DNA of 64,000 bases from Oryzias latipes (taxonomy: Eukaryota > Chordata > Actinopteri > Beloniformes > Adrianichthyidae), in assembly GCF_002234675.1 (NCBI RefSeq), contig NC_019870.2, positions 2,872,985 through 2,936,984 of the forward strand, written 5' to 3'. Positions 25,862 to 36,470 of this stretch are shown one piece after another (positions within the stretch are counted from its first letter, which is position 1; each line of letters begins with the position of its first letter). The notes under the pieces were generated by a model that had not been told where the DNA came from, ran no database searches, and was given only the letters and a program-made list of their open reading frames with translations. Made by a program: the position numbers and the translations under genes.

Positions 25862-28727
25862 TTAAAAGGTGCCCTGCTCCTTCCGATGCTTGATGTCCCT
25901 CTTCAGCTGACAGGTGGAGCAGACGGGGCAGAACAGCGACATCAGGCAGTCGTTACACATGGAACCCTGAGAACACAGAACCTTCGATGAAGAAGCTGCT
26001 CCTCATCATCACAACTCTGAAAAGTCATCTCTATAGAATAAACACGTTTGGATTCAAGTATTTCACTTTATAGTAGAAATGTCACCGTCACACAGGACTG
26101 ATTCTCTACACGTTTCGCTTTCTCTTATCGGACATCTAAAGAAAATGTGGAAAAAAGCTGAAAATGAACAAAGTGAAGCTCAACACAAAACCCAAACCAA
26201 ATAAAAAAATTACAATAAGCTGAAGGCAGATAAATTAGAACAAAAACAAACAAAAAACGCCGTAATAACATTGAAGGAAAGTCAAAGAAAATGATTTGTA
26301 CCAAATAGGATTGAAAATGTTCATTAAGGCAGAAGAAAAGTTAAAAATCTTAGTATTAAACTAGCTATAAACTAGTAAAGTTATTGTAAATGAACCAAAA
26401 AAAACTACCTACATGCTAACATCATAATCAAAATACTCTAACATAACGACCATTGTTTATGGGGGTCAGTGTCTTGTGGTGTTCCCCAAGGTTCTGATCT
26501 GGGACCCATTTAACTCATTCTCTATATGCTCCCCCTTGGGAGACTCATCAGGATTTCTTATCTATACGCTGATAACATTCAGGTTTATTGCTCCTTTGAT
26601 AAAACTAATTACAAAAATCTTTCCTATCTACGAGACTACTTTTACTGCTTTTACTACTCAAAGTGTAGTAAAGTGACGACCATTTCCTTTAATAGCTCCT
26701 CTGTCTCTAGATTCTCACTCAAAGCTCCTTGTCAGAATTTGTTTTTATCACCTGAGGAACGTGGCTAAACTGAAGACAATATTTCTTCCAAGTTTGATCT
26801 TGAGCTATTTAACCCTTGTGCTATCTTAGATGACCCCCCCCCCCCCCCCTTACTTTGACGTGTTCTCCCTACCATGAGAAGCTGGATAAAGGTGGAAAGA
26901 TTTCATGTAATCCATGGACACCAGTGAAGATCACAAATCATTGAAGAAAAAAGGTTCAGAGCACTGTCTAGTGGGTCTAGATGACCCAGCCCCCAACACC
27001 TAGGATAGCACAAGGGTTAACCACACTTTTCTCTCTTCTCCTTTAGACCACTGCAATTCTCTTTTAACCTGTTTTAACTAAAAGTCTCTTAAACATCTCC
27101 AATTGGTCCAAAACTCTGCAGCGAGGCTTTTAACTGGAACCAATAATCGCACTCATGCCACGCCTCTGCTTTTATCGCTACACTGGCTTCCTATTCAATT
27201 CAGAAAAGATTTTAAGATTTTGATTTTAGTCTTTAGAGCCTTTCACGGACAAACCCCAAACTATATTTCTGACCTTTTGACTCCTTACACTCCTGCGCGT
27301 TCCTTGAGGCCAACTGATAGGAATCTTTAATGTGTTCCAAAAACTCGTTTTAAAACTCAAGTTAAGACGTTTCTATTTAAGGAAACTTTTAGCTGACTTT
27401 TACTTGTGTTCACTTTTATTTATTTGTTTGTTTACTTCTATGCCTGAGTGCATTTAATTTGGGTTTTACCTGCTTTAGACTCCCGGTGCCATTTTTGTGT
27501 TCTGTCTCTGATTTTATGTTGTTCTAACATTGTGAAGCACTTTGTGAGCTGTTCTCTGCGAAAAGTGCTAAATAAATAAATATTTACTTTACTCACTAGT
27601 TAGAAGAGGGGTACTACATAGGTCTGATGGTTAAAAATGCACATTTGAGTAAAGAGGAAAGCTAATTTAGCTGAAAAAGGTAAAAAACATCAATTATGCG
27701 ACTAAAATAATGTTTTTTTCTGCTGATTGTGTCTGAATCTCTTTTTTAAACTCGTTTTTTAGCTAAAAAAGTATAAGAGAAAAAAAATAGAATTAAAACA
27801 AAAAAAGTACTAAACCAAATCTTGATTCTGCTGATACAAATATTTGTTCAAATGTAATTTTAAGTTCTGAAAAGATGAAACAAACAAAAAAAAACATGTC
27901 AAATTAAGGGAAAAACATTTGTAAAGGTTTTTCATTAACACAAACAGTGAGCATTCTTCTCTTTCTTTCTTTCTTTTTTTACACAAAAAGTTAATCATTT
28001 GCTTAATTTGTTTTGCTTCATAAAGTTCTTTTATTACAGAAAGTTAATTTCTTACAGAGAAAAAGTGAATCTTTTTTCTGTTTTGAATGCTTGAAGCTAA
28101 AAATCATTTTGGATTAAAGTTTTTTCTTTACAGAAACAGAAAATCTTTACCTTTTCTGTATTTTTTGCGCTTTTTCTCTGTGATTTTTTCATCATTTCAG
28201 CGTTTTGGTGCCTCCGTTTGAAAAAGCGAAACGCGTCGATCACATGAGGTCATAAAGCCTTTTTCCAGGTTTTACTGTGAAACCTGTAAATCTGTGAGGC
28301 GCTGACGCTGCGCCTCTGCTCGCCTCGTGCGCTCAGACTGACCTTGATGTTGTATCTGGTCCGGTAGACGCTGCGGATGGGATACCCGGTGCCAAACATG
28401 CAGCACTCGCCCATGTCGCTGGCGATGGTGCAGCCCAGACAGAGGTAGCAGAAGCAGCCGCACAGGCCTGAGCAGGAGGAACAGGAAGAAAGATGGAGGA
28501 AAGAAAACACAACCTTTTGGTGGACCATCAGAAACTCTCATGAAATCTACAGGTTTGCTTTCTGAGCTTCAAATTCATGCATCAACTTCAAACGTTTAGC
28601 TCCAAAGCGGAACGCTGAACGTCAAAAGGGTTCAGGACTCACAGATCTTAACGTCGTCGCAGCAGTCGCACACGTCGGTCTGGAAGTCAGACGGCTGGAA
28701 TTTACCCGGCTGGTTGATCACGGCCAT
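25862..28727 (-). CDS. plac8-family Cys-rich protein, copy 2
   Basis: This is a complete gene with the same structure as copy 1. Coding exons: 28643-28727, 28343-28467, 25862-25966; 104 residues starting MAVINQPGKF and ending EQGTF. A non-coding exon ends at 28907. I found no amino-acid difference from copy 1. Both copies look functional: splice sites, TATA box and poly(A) signal are all retained. The near-zero divergence, introns included, points to a very recent duplication, gene conversion, or an assembly artefact in which two haplotypes were laid end to end. Confidence 0.92.
26460..27592 (+). mobile_element. L2-clade LINE 3' fragment, copy 2
   Basis: This is the duplicate of 20469-21600 and carries the same YADN change and frame breaks, so it duplicated with the surrounding block and did not insert independently. 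Confidence 0.75.
26813..27016. mobile_element. piggyBac-like MITE, copy 2
   Basis: This is the duplicate of the element at 20822-21024, flanked by TTAA at 26809-26812 and 27017-27020. The C-run near its left end is one base longer than in copy 1. Confidence 0.85.
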
Positions 28728-28906
28728 GACTGAAAGAGTTTGTCTGTCAGGACAGGAACTGGTCACCAAATTGATCCATGATCAATAAATCCAAATAGAA
28801 TTACCAAAGTGCTGAAATAATCCAAAAATCAAACAACAACAGCAAGAAGACATGAAATGTAAAAAAACCCACAAATTATCGCAAAGCCCTAAACCAGAAA
28901 ACTCAC

Positions 28907-29018
28907 CAGATGATGAAAGGATGTCAGAGGCTAAAGGAGTTTATGGCAGAAGTCAGGTTGCTGTTTTATAGCTGGAGCAAAGGGATTAAAGGTCAACCAA
29001 TGCACCGTTTCCCAGAAA
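28907..29018 (-). promoter_or_regulatory. plac8 copy 2 core promoter with TATA box
   Basis: The minus-strand TATAAAA is at 28964-28970, in the same context as copy 1. Sequence upstream of 29018 differs completely from that of copy 1, so distal regulation of the two genes need not be the same. Confidence 0.65.
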
Positions 29019-29299
29019 ATGACCATGAAGCAGCATAAAGCAACAAGTTTACTGGTTGTTAATCATTATGGTAAGGTTTAAATGTAAAAAAAAACAAAAC
29101 AAAAAAAAAAGGGCGGAGCCTGTCCACACACACACTCAAATGTTATAAACACACCTGTTAGTTGCAAAAATGTCCACCTGTCGACATGTACACAAAACAG
29201 ATAGTGTTCACACGCATACTTATGCCTTAAAACCAACTAGTGTGAAATATTTCAGTCATTCAGTCTGTTGAGCTAACACCTGTGCTCAGGTGAGTGTTT
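29019..29299. other. sequence between plac8 copy 2 and the L1-like LINE
   Basis: It contains an A-rich run (29083-29110) and no recognised gene. It is the only upstream sequence unique to plac8 copy 2 before the retrotransposon. Confidence 0.4.
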
Positions 29300-29329
29300 A
29301 TGTTCTTCTAAAATGGATGGTGGAACGTG

Positions 29330-31381
29330 AAAAGAAGGAGGGAGAGTGCCCAGCCATCCCCACCCCAAGACCCCCACCGCACCAGCAGCGGCAGCCGGAA
29401 TCCCCCCAACGCCACACGGGAACCGGCAGGGAACAACCGCCGCCCGGGCGACCAAGCCCGCCACCCAGGCCAGGGCCAGCAGGGCCGCCGCAAGGCCCCC
29501 AGAGCCAGAGAGCAGGGAGGCACGGAGGGAAAGAGGGCGCCGCCCCAGCCCAACCAGGAGAGCAGCCCCCCCGCCGCGCCGGGAGAACCCAACGCAGGGC
29601 CCCACCGGAGAAGGACGCCCACAGCCCCAGACGAACACCCCACCACCACCCAGGAGTTCCGGACATCCCCCCGCCCCAACTCCAGGTACGAGCCAGGACC
29701 CCCCAAGGGAGACCCATTCCGCACTCCAGGCAGCCATCCGCCCGGCCCACGGTTGGTCCAGGGAGGAGCGAGGCAGGGGCCCGCCGCCCCCGCCCAGGAG
29801 GGGGGAACCCCGGGGAAAAAAGAGGGCCCACAAGGGGTGTTGTAAATATGGCCTGACCAGGCTCGGCCACAGTTGGAAATTTGGCGGGGCCCAGCACTCA
29901 GGAGCAAGGACCAGAACCCACCCCCCAGGGACACGAACACCCCCGGCTCAGATGTAATATAAACCCCCCCACCGCGCGGAGAGAGCACCGCCGGGCCCAG
30001 GAAGCCGGCACCCCGGGGACACAGCCGCCGTTGCAAAGGGGCCCGTACCCCCCACCAGGGAAGAGGCAGGGGACAGATGGACCCAGGTCCCACCTTCCTT
30101 GCAAAATGTGTGTGCGTGTATGTGTGTTTGAGAGGGTGTGTGTGTGCATGTGTGTGTGTTTATGTTGGGATGTATATATTGAGGGGGGAGGGGTGTGTGT
30201 ACTAAGGGGGGTGCGGTTAAAATTGGTGGGTAGGGCACTAAGGGGACATCTCCTGATTACTCACAGTGACGTCCCCTCACCCTCCCCACCAAGGGGCCCT
30301 AAATGTCTAAGGTGCGGTTAAAATTGGTGGGTAGGGTGCTAGGAGGACATCCGCTGCTTGCTGGCAGTGATGTCCAAGCACCCCCCCTACCAAGGGCCCT
30401 ACATGTCTAAGGTGCAAATAAAACCGAAAGAGGGGGGGCCCACTCCATACGGCAACCACAGGAGGGGGGCCACTGCCTAGTAAACCCCCCCCCAAGGCTC
30501 ATCGCAGGCTAATCCCCCCACCCCCTCACCCTATTATGAGGTTATATGAGGAAGGGGGTAAGTTGGGGACAGATGATAGACTGTCCCCCGGTGGTCAAAC
30601 AGCCGTCCCCCGCCCCCCCCCCAGCAAGGGGGCCAGGCCCACCCAGCCCCGGGGCCCCACCCCCGGAGGCGCAGACACCCCAGGCCCAGCACCACCACCC
30701 CCACACAGAGAGAGGGGAGCCAGAAAGCGCCGGCCCCCCCCGGAGCAAGCCCAGGCCCCCACCCCCAAACGCCGGCCATAGAAGAGCTCTGGTCAGGCCT
30801 CGACGGGACCGAGGCAGCCAACCGGCCGGGAAACCGCCGATGGCCTCAGCGGAGACCCCGACCCGTCAACCCCCCCTGCCCCGTACCAATAGTGCCCCCC
30901 CCCCTCCCCCAGAGTGCCCCCCCACAGGACAGGGCCGACAAGACCCCCACCCCACCCCACCCCCAGACCCCGCAGCCGAAGCGGATGACACCCAGAGCGA
31001 CCGGGGGCCCCAAGAGGGTTGTCCCGTCCCGCCCCAGAGCCAGGGAAGGGCCGATCCCAGCCCCAGGTGTAGACGGGAAGCCCATCCAGCGCCGCTGGGC
31101 CCCCCCCCTGAGCAGCGCCCCCCGCCAACCCCCCCCAGCACAGGCAAAGGGACCACCCCCCCAAGCCAAGCCAGACCACCACCCCACCCCCCCACCACGC
31201 ACCCCCACACCCAAGCCCAGAGGACCACGCAGCGCCCCAGGCCGCCCCACCCAGGCGCCGGACCCGACCCCCCGACCAACGGAGCCCCCACCACCCCCGG
31301 CCAGGCACCGGAGGCCCCGACCCCCACCCCGGCCCACGGCAGAAGGGCAAGGAGCAGCGACGACCATGCCCCCCCCACCCC
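29330..31381 (-). other. GC-skewed 3' region of the L1-like element
   Basis: About 2 kb is strikingly C-rich on the plus strand, hence G-rich in the LINE sense strand, with many runs of four or more G. Nearly all frames are open over long stretches on both strands because AT-rich stops are rare, which is a composition effect. A GT-rich simple repeat sits at 30110-30200 and a tandem repeat of about 100 bp at 30205-30418. G-rich 3' UTR tracts are known in mammalian L1. Assignment to the LINE rests on adjacency directly after the ORF2 stop. Confidence 0.6.
30205..30418. repeat. 100-101-bp direct repeat, about 2.1 copies
   Basis: The block GTGCGGTTAAAATTGGTGGG starts at 30211 and again at 30312; a third partial start (AAGGTGCAAATA) is at 30410. 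The copies differ by several substitutions (for example GATTACTCACAGTGACGTCC against GCTTGCTGGCAGTGATGTCC). Confidence 0.8.
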
Positions 31382-34300
31382 CTAAGTCACGGAGTTAGCT
31401 ATGGGAGACCAGAGAGACCGAATTCTTTCAAAGTTACTTGAACTTTGGGCTGACATTTTTTCCAAGCTGATATGATCAAGCAGCAGATTTCTGTGTTGAC
31501 TATTTTTTTTGCTTTTCCAATTTATTAAAATAGTTTTTTTAGCAATGCAAAGAGTTATGAAAATGATAGAGCCTAATCCTCCTTCTACATCGATGGCACT
31601 CATGTCACCAAGCACACAAAGTGACGGTGAAGCTGTGATTGAAACCTTAAGCCAGACTGATAGATCGGCACATACCTGCTGCCAGAGAGCCTGGACAGGC
31701 GTGCAGAACCATAGTGCGTGCATGTAATTGTCGGGTAGATTACTGTCACAGTGCTGACAAATGTCTGAGTTACTGAGACCCATCTTGAACATCCTCTGTC
31801 CAGTGTAGTAAATTCTGTGAAGAGTTTTGAAATGGATTAGCTGCAGATTTGGACTTTTTGTCATTTTAAAGGTGTTTAGACAAAGTTCTGACCAAAAACT
31901 TTCATCTGTGCTGATGCTCAAATCCGCATCCCATTTTGTTGTCGGAAGTGAAATATTGTTATCTAAATTACATAAAAGTTTGTATATTTTGGAGAGAGTT
32001 TTATTCATTGAGAAATTGATCAGAGTGGTAACTACATCTGGTAGCTTTAAATCGTTGTCTCTGTATTTAAACTTTTTAGTAATAATTGATTTAAGTTGCT
32101 GATATTCCAAGAAGTTATATATTCCATGTTTGTCTTGAAGTTCCTGGGGGGTTATGAATCTTCTATCAATAATTATGTGCTCTAGTTGTTTTATGCCCCC
32201 TGCTTGCCAAGCTGGGAAGTGAATAATTTTTTGGTTTATAAGGATGTCCGGGTTGTTCCAGATGGGTGTCATTTTGCACGGTTGAATTGATGATTTTGAT
32301 ATTTTGAGAAATTCCCACCAGGCTGTTAAAGTGGCATTTATATTAATACTTTTGAAACAATCCTGTTTTTTAACTGTTTGGCTAATAAATGGAAGATCTG
32401 ACAGGTTGATCTTTCCACATAACGCCTGTTCCAAGTCTAACCATGAGTTGGTTTCTGGATTATTTTTTAACCATTTTAAGATGTATTGTAATCTATTTGC
32501 AAGAAAGTAATTGTGGAAGTTAGGTAATTCTAATCCTCCACAGCTTTTTGCAGATTTTAAAGTTTTTAGACTAATTCTTGCAGGTTTATTGTTCCATAGA
32601 AAGCTTGATATGGATGAGTCTAATGTTTTGAACCATTTTAATGGCGGTTGTGTGGGAATCATTGAGAAGAGATAATTAACTTTGGGTAAGATTTTCATTT
32701 TAACCGTGGCTACCTTGCCCATAAGGGACAAAGGCAGGTTGGTCCAGCGTGTTAGATCGTCCTGTATGTTTTTCAGTAATGGGGTGTAGTTTAGCTGCAC
32801 CAGTTCTGATATTTTGGGGGAAAAATAAATACCTAGATATTTTATATTGCCTGATTTAACTGGTATTGTGAGTCCTTGCTCCGCATTACTGTTCAGTGGT
32901 AATAAAACAGATTTATTCCAATTAATGGAATAGTCTGATATAGAAGAGAATTCATTAATGATTGTTGCCGTTTCATTTACAGAATGTATATTACTTAAAA
33001 ACAGTAATATGTCATCTGCATAGAGACTAATTTTATGATGGCTGTGTTTGGTTTTAATTCCTTTAATACTCTCATTCTGTCTTATTGCTGCAGCTAGAGG
33101 CTCGATAAATATTGCAAAAAGAGAGGGGGAGAGTGGGCAACCCTGTCTAGTTCCTCTTCCAAGAAAAAACCTGTTGGAAGTCTGTTTATTAGTTCTAACT
33201 GATGCATTGGGGTTGTGATATAATATTTTGATCCAATTGATGAATGATTCTCCAAACCCAAACTTATGGAGGGCAGCAATGAGGAACTTCCAATTTACTC
33301 TATCAAAGGCTTTTTCAGCATCCAGTGATAGTATAGTCATTTCCTGGTTTTTGATGGTGGCAAAGTCTATTATGTTAACGAGTCTGCGGACATTGTCATC
33401 CGAGTGTCTGCCTTTGATGAATCCAGTTTGATCAATGTCAATTATGTGAGGAGTGACTTTTTCTATTCTCTGTGCTAGTGCTTTGCAGATAATTTTTACA
33501 TCTGCATTAATTAAAGAAATGGGGCGATAGCTTGAAGGACTCGTGGGGTCTTTGTCTGGTTTTAGAAGAAAGATAATGTTGGCAGAGTTCATGTTAGGTG
33601 GTAGAGATTGGCTTTCATTGATAAATTTTACCGTTTTATAAAACGTTGGTGCCAGTTGTTCCCAGAATTCCTTATAAAACTCTGCAGGAAAGCCGTCGGG
33701 TCCTGGTGCTTTGCTGTTAGGCATAAGTAACAGAGCTTCATGAAGCTCAGACAGCGAGAGCGGAGAGTCTAAATTTGTGATTTGATCTTCGTTTAACTTG
33801 GGCAGGTTTATATTGTTGAGAAATGAGTTGATGCTTTGTTCTGATGGATTGATCTGTGGAGGGTATAAGTTTTGATAAAAGTCTTTAAACGCATTATTAA
33901 TTTTTGCCGGGTCATGGGTGACATTCCCTGTTTGGTCCATAATAGAAGTGATTGTTGATTTTTCTTTATTAATTTTAAGCTGATTAGCTAGAAATTTGCC
34001 AGATTTATTTGAGTTTTCATATCTTTCCAGTCGAAGCCTTTGTATCTGGAATTGTGTTTGTTTATTGATGTCATTTAACTGCAGCTTTAAATTTTTCAGG
34101 TCCCCCAGTATGTGTTCCTGTGCAGAAGCAGCATAAGCAGTCTCCAGAGTTTTTATTTTATTTCCTAATTCTAATAAATCTGCTTTCTCTTTGCGTTTTT
34201 TATGCGTTGAATAAGAGATGATTTTCCCTCTCATGACTGCTTTTGCTGCTTCCCAAAGAATACTTGGTGATATTTCAGAAGTATCGTTGAATTCTAAGAA

Positions 34301-35113
34301 GGTTGCCCACTCTTTTTTAAAGAATTCAATAAATTCCTGGTCTTTTAACAGAGACGTATTAAACCTCCAGGTTGAACCCGAGGGTCTGGGTACTTCCCTT
34401 GAAATAGTAACAGAAACTGGTGCATGGTCACTGATAATAATTGGATGAATGTTGGAACTTTTAATTTCTTTCAAAAGGGAGTTACTGACTAATAAATAAT
34501 CTAAACGAGATTGTGAATGGTGAACTGGAGAAAAAAAGGTGAACCCCTTAGTGCTTGGATGACATGAGCGCCACGCGTCGCAGAGACCCAGATCATTCAT
34601 GTACTGCTTTAGAATACTTGCAGACTGCCATGTACGCTGGTTTGCTGCTGTGCTGAGTCTGTCAAGTTCAGGGTCCAAAACAAGGTTGACGTCTCCTCCT
34701 ATAATGATTGTGGAGTCAGAGTGAACTGAGAGTGAGGTGAAGAATCTGTGAAAGAAGGAAGAGTCGTCAACATTCGGACCATAGATGCTGGCTATGCAAA
34801 AGTCTTTATTCTGAATGGATATATTAATGATTACAAATCTGCCTTCTGGGTCAGTAACTGTATCCTTATGAGTAAATGTAACATTTTTATTAATCAAAAC
34901 TGCAACCCCTCTTTGTTTGGAGTTGAAACTGGCAGAATACATAGCTGGATACTGGGAACAGCACAGGAGATGACCAGCTGATAAAGATAAATGGGTCTCC
35001 TGCAGCAGAGCTATATCTGCTTTAAGATCATTCAGGTGATTTAACACTTTCAATCTCTTTGGCCCAGAACCAAGTCCGTGCACATTCCAGCTAACGATGT
35101 TAAGACTGTTCAT
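31382..35113 (-). CDS. L1-type ORF2 protein (endonuclease and reverse transcriptase)
   Basis: 1243 residues with no stop or frameshift. The N-terminal APE-type endonuclease (about 1-235) shows NIVSWNVHGLGSG, LLQETH, YGPN, GGDVNLVLDPELDR, RLDYLLV and SDHAPV, so all the usual catalytic motifs are present. The reverse transcriptase (about 430-760) shows SYRPISLINAD, TGFIKGRHSDDN, LSLDAEKAFDRVNW near 600, GCPLSPSLFAIF, and the catalytic YADD near 697. A Cys-rich C-terminal region contains CQHCDSNLPDNYMHALWFC. The protein nicks target DNA and copies the element RNA in place. All catalytic residues I can check are kept, so activity is possible. Confidence 0.93.
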   Translation of the reverse strand: MNSLNIVSWNVHGLGSGPKRLKVLNHLNDLKADIALLQETHLSLSAGHLLCCSQYPAMYSASFNSKQRGVAVLINKNVTFTHKDTVTDPEGRFVIINISIQNKDFCIASIYGPNVDDSSFFHRFFTSLSVHSDSTIIIGGDVNLVLDPELDRLSTAANQRTWQSASILKQYMNDLGLCDAWRSCHPSTKGFTFFSPVHHSQSRLDYLLVSNSLLKEIKSSNIHPIIISDHAPVSVTISREVPRPSGSTWRFNTSLLKDQEFIEFFKKEWATFLEFNDTSEISPSILWEAAKAVMRGKIISYSTHKKRKEKADLLELGNKIKTLETAYAASAQEHILGDLKNLKLQLNDINKQTQFQIQRLRLERYENSNKSGKFLANQLKINKEKSTITSIMDQTGNVTHDPAKINNAFKDFYQNLYPPQINPSEQSINSFLNNINLPKLNEDQITNLDSPLSLSELHEALLLMPNSKAPGPDGFPAEFYKEFWEQLAPTFYKTVKFINESQSLPPNMNSANIIFLLKPDKDPTSPSSYRPISLINADVKIICKALAQRIEKVTPHIIDIDQTGFIKGRHSDDNVRRLVNIIDFATIKNQEMTILSLDAEKAFDRVNWKFLIAALHKFGFGESFINWIKILYHNPNASVRTNKQTSNRFFLGRGTRQGCPLSPSLFAIFIEPLAAAIRQNESIKGIKTKHSHHKISLYADDILLFLSNIHSVNETATIINEFSSISDYSINWNKSVLLPLNSNAEQGLTIPVKSGNIKYLGIYFSPKISELVQLNYTPLLKNIQDDLTRWTNLPLSLMGKVATVKMKILPKVNYLFSMIPTQPPLKWFKTLDSSISSFLWNNKPARISLKTLKSAKSCGGLELPNFHNYFLANRLQYILKWLKNNPETNSWLDLEQALCGKINLSDLPFISQTVKKQDCFKSININATLTAWWEFLKISKSSIQPCKMTPIWNNPDILINQKIIHFPAWQAGGIKQLEHIIIDRRFITPQELQDKHGIYNFLEYQQLKSIITKKFKYRDNDLKLPDVVTTLINFSMNKTLSKIYKLLCNLDNNISLPTTKWDADLSISTDESFWSELCLNTFKMTKSPNLQLIHFKTLHRIYYTGQRMFKMGLSNSDICQHCDSNLPDNYMHALWFCTPVQALWQQVCADLSVWLKVSITASPSLCVLGDMSAIDVEGGLGSIIFITLCIAKKTILINWKSKKNSQHRNLLLDHISLEKMSAQSSSNFERIRSLWSPIANSVT

Positions 35114-35636
35114 AGCTGTTCTAACCGGGAGAGTGCAAGGCTAAATAGTGCGTGTGCCCGTCCGTGTGCGCGTGCACGCTGTGCGTTTCTGCTACACTGA
35201 CAAGCGCTATGCGTTGTGGGTGAACGTGTCTTGGCTGTGAGCTGCATGTTACGTGCGTCCTGTGTGAGCCTAAGTGAGGTTTTTGCAGTTTATCAACGTG
35301 TGTGTGCGGGATCGCGTGTGCATGCTCTTATGCGCGCTAGTATGCGCGCGCGCCCGTTCCGTGCATAAATAAATACTCACCGTGGTTGCGTTGACTTTAC
35401 CTGATTCACATATGAGGACATGGGAAGGGGGGGGGACAAGAGAAAAGAGAGAGGAAAAGAGAAAGAACAAAAAACAAAAACAACGAAACAGCAACAGAAA
35501 CATGAATGTGAGAGAAAGAAGAAACACTTTTCCTGAGAGGTGTGGATTATTGATGATCCGATTATTTCCTATTTAATTAAATAAGTTTGCGGGTTTCTTC
35601 TGGGCAGCGCAGATGTCAGTGCGCCTCTGAAAGCCT

Positions 35637-36470
35637 TCAGCACAGCCAGGGTGTTACCTCTGGGTCCCGGAACAGCTTGCCATTCACAAAAAGTTTATCA
35701 ACGGCAACCACCGCACGGGCTCCAGCAGACAGGTGCTTCCTCCTCAGCGGGAAGAGGATTTTCCGCCGGCGGAGGATCTCGCCTGGAAACTGATCATTCA
35801 CGCTGTAATGTGTGTCTTTCAGCTCTCGCCCTCTGCTTTTTACCTGCATCTTTTGTTTATAATGTTCAAATTTAGCAACAATAGGACGGGGACGCTGATT
35901 GTCCGGCCTCTTTCCTCCGAGCCGGTGAACCCTGTGGAAGGAGATCTTCTGGACTTCTTCCTTGGGGAGTTTCAGATGGACCTCTATGAAGGACTTAACA
36001 ATGTTCTCCGGGACTTCCCCTGCCTCTTCTGGAATCCCTGCGAACACTAGATTGTCCCTCATGCTCCTCGCCTGAAGATCCAGGAGGGTTTCCTTGATGG
36101 ATCGGTTTTCCTCAGAGAGACGGGCGGTGTCGTGGCCCAAGGTCTTGACGGTCTCTCTGAGGGCCTGGTTCTCCGCTGCGAGCTCCTGCACCTGCTGTTG
36201 GCTGAACTCCAGAGACTCTCGCAGACCTTGGAATTCCTTATGGAGGATCTCCAGCAGATTTAAACGGCAATCAAGGCTGGAGAGCCTTTTATCAATTGAA
36301 TCCAGGATGTCACTCATGTTGCTGCCTGGGGAGGAGGCAGCCCCCGGGGAGTCTTCGGGATGGTTGCGTTTGGTGGACGGAGTGGCGGTGTTGGATTTCT
36401 CAGATTTCTCAGAGAGATTTCTCAGAGAGACCGTTTCAAAACCTGCCTCATTAGGCAGGTTTTGAAACAC
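35637..36470 (-). CDS. L1-type ORF1 protein (RNA-binding chaperone)
   Basis: 277 residues. The N-terminal 70 residues are Ser/Pro-rich. A coiled coil follows (about 75-155) with leucine-rich heptads such as LSSLDCRLNLLEILHKEF and VQELAAENQALRETV. An RRM-like core contains MRDNLVFAGIPEEAGE. A C-terminal domain contains KISFHRVHRLGGKR and RPIVAKFEHYKQK. This architecture is that of L1 ORF1p, a trimeric single-strand RNA-binding protein needed for retrotransposition. The frame is intact. Confidence 0.88.
   Translation of the reverse strand: MFQNLPNEAGFETVSLRNLSEKSEKSNTATPSTKRNHPEDSPGAASSPGSNMSDILDSIDKRLSSLDCRLNLLEILHKEFQGLRESLEFSQQQVQELAAENQALRETVKTLGHDTARLSEENRSIKETLLDLQARSMRDNLVFAGIPEEAGEVPENIVKSFIEVHLKLPKEEVQKISFHRVHRLGGKRPDNQRPRPIVAKFEHYKQKMQVKSRGRELKDTHYSVNDQFPGEILRRRKILFPLRRKHLSAGARAVVAVDKLFVNGKLFRDPEVTPWLC

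Larger units (their letters stand above)
25421..29018 (-). repeat. segmental duplication, copy 2 (contains plac8 copy 2)
   Basis: This is the second copy of the block at 19458-23026, offset by 5991-5992 bp through most of its length. It has 28 bp more than copy 1 near 25444-25471. At its left end it abuts the truncated R4-type LINE; at its right end it abuts single-copy-looking sequence before the L1-like element. Confidence 0.95.

Noticed and set aside
29290-31400. Many long open frames (up to 279 codons) on both strands
   Set aside because: The region is extremely GC-skewed, so stop codons are rare in every frame. The translations are Pro/Arg/Gly-rich with no domains, and overlapping frames on both strands are equally open.
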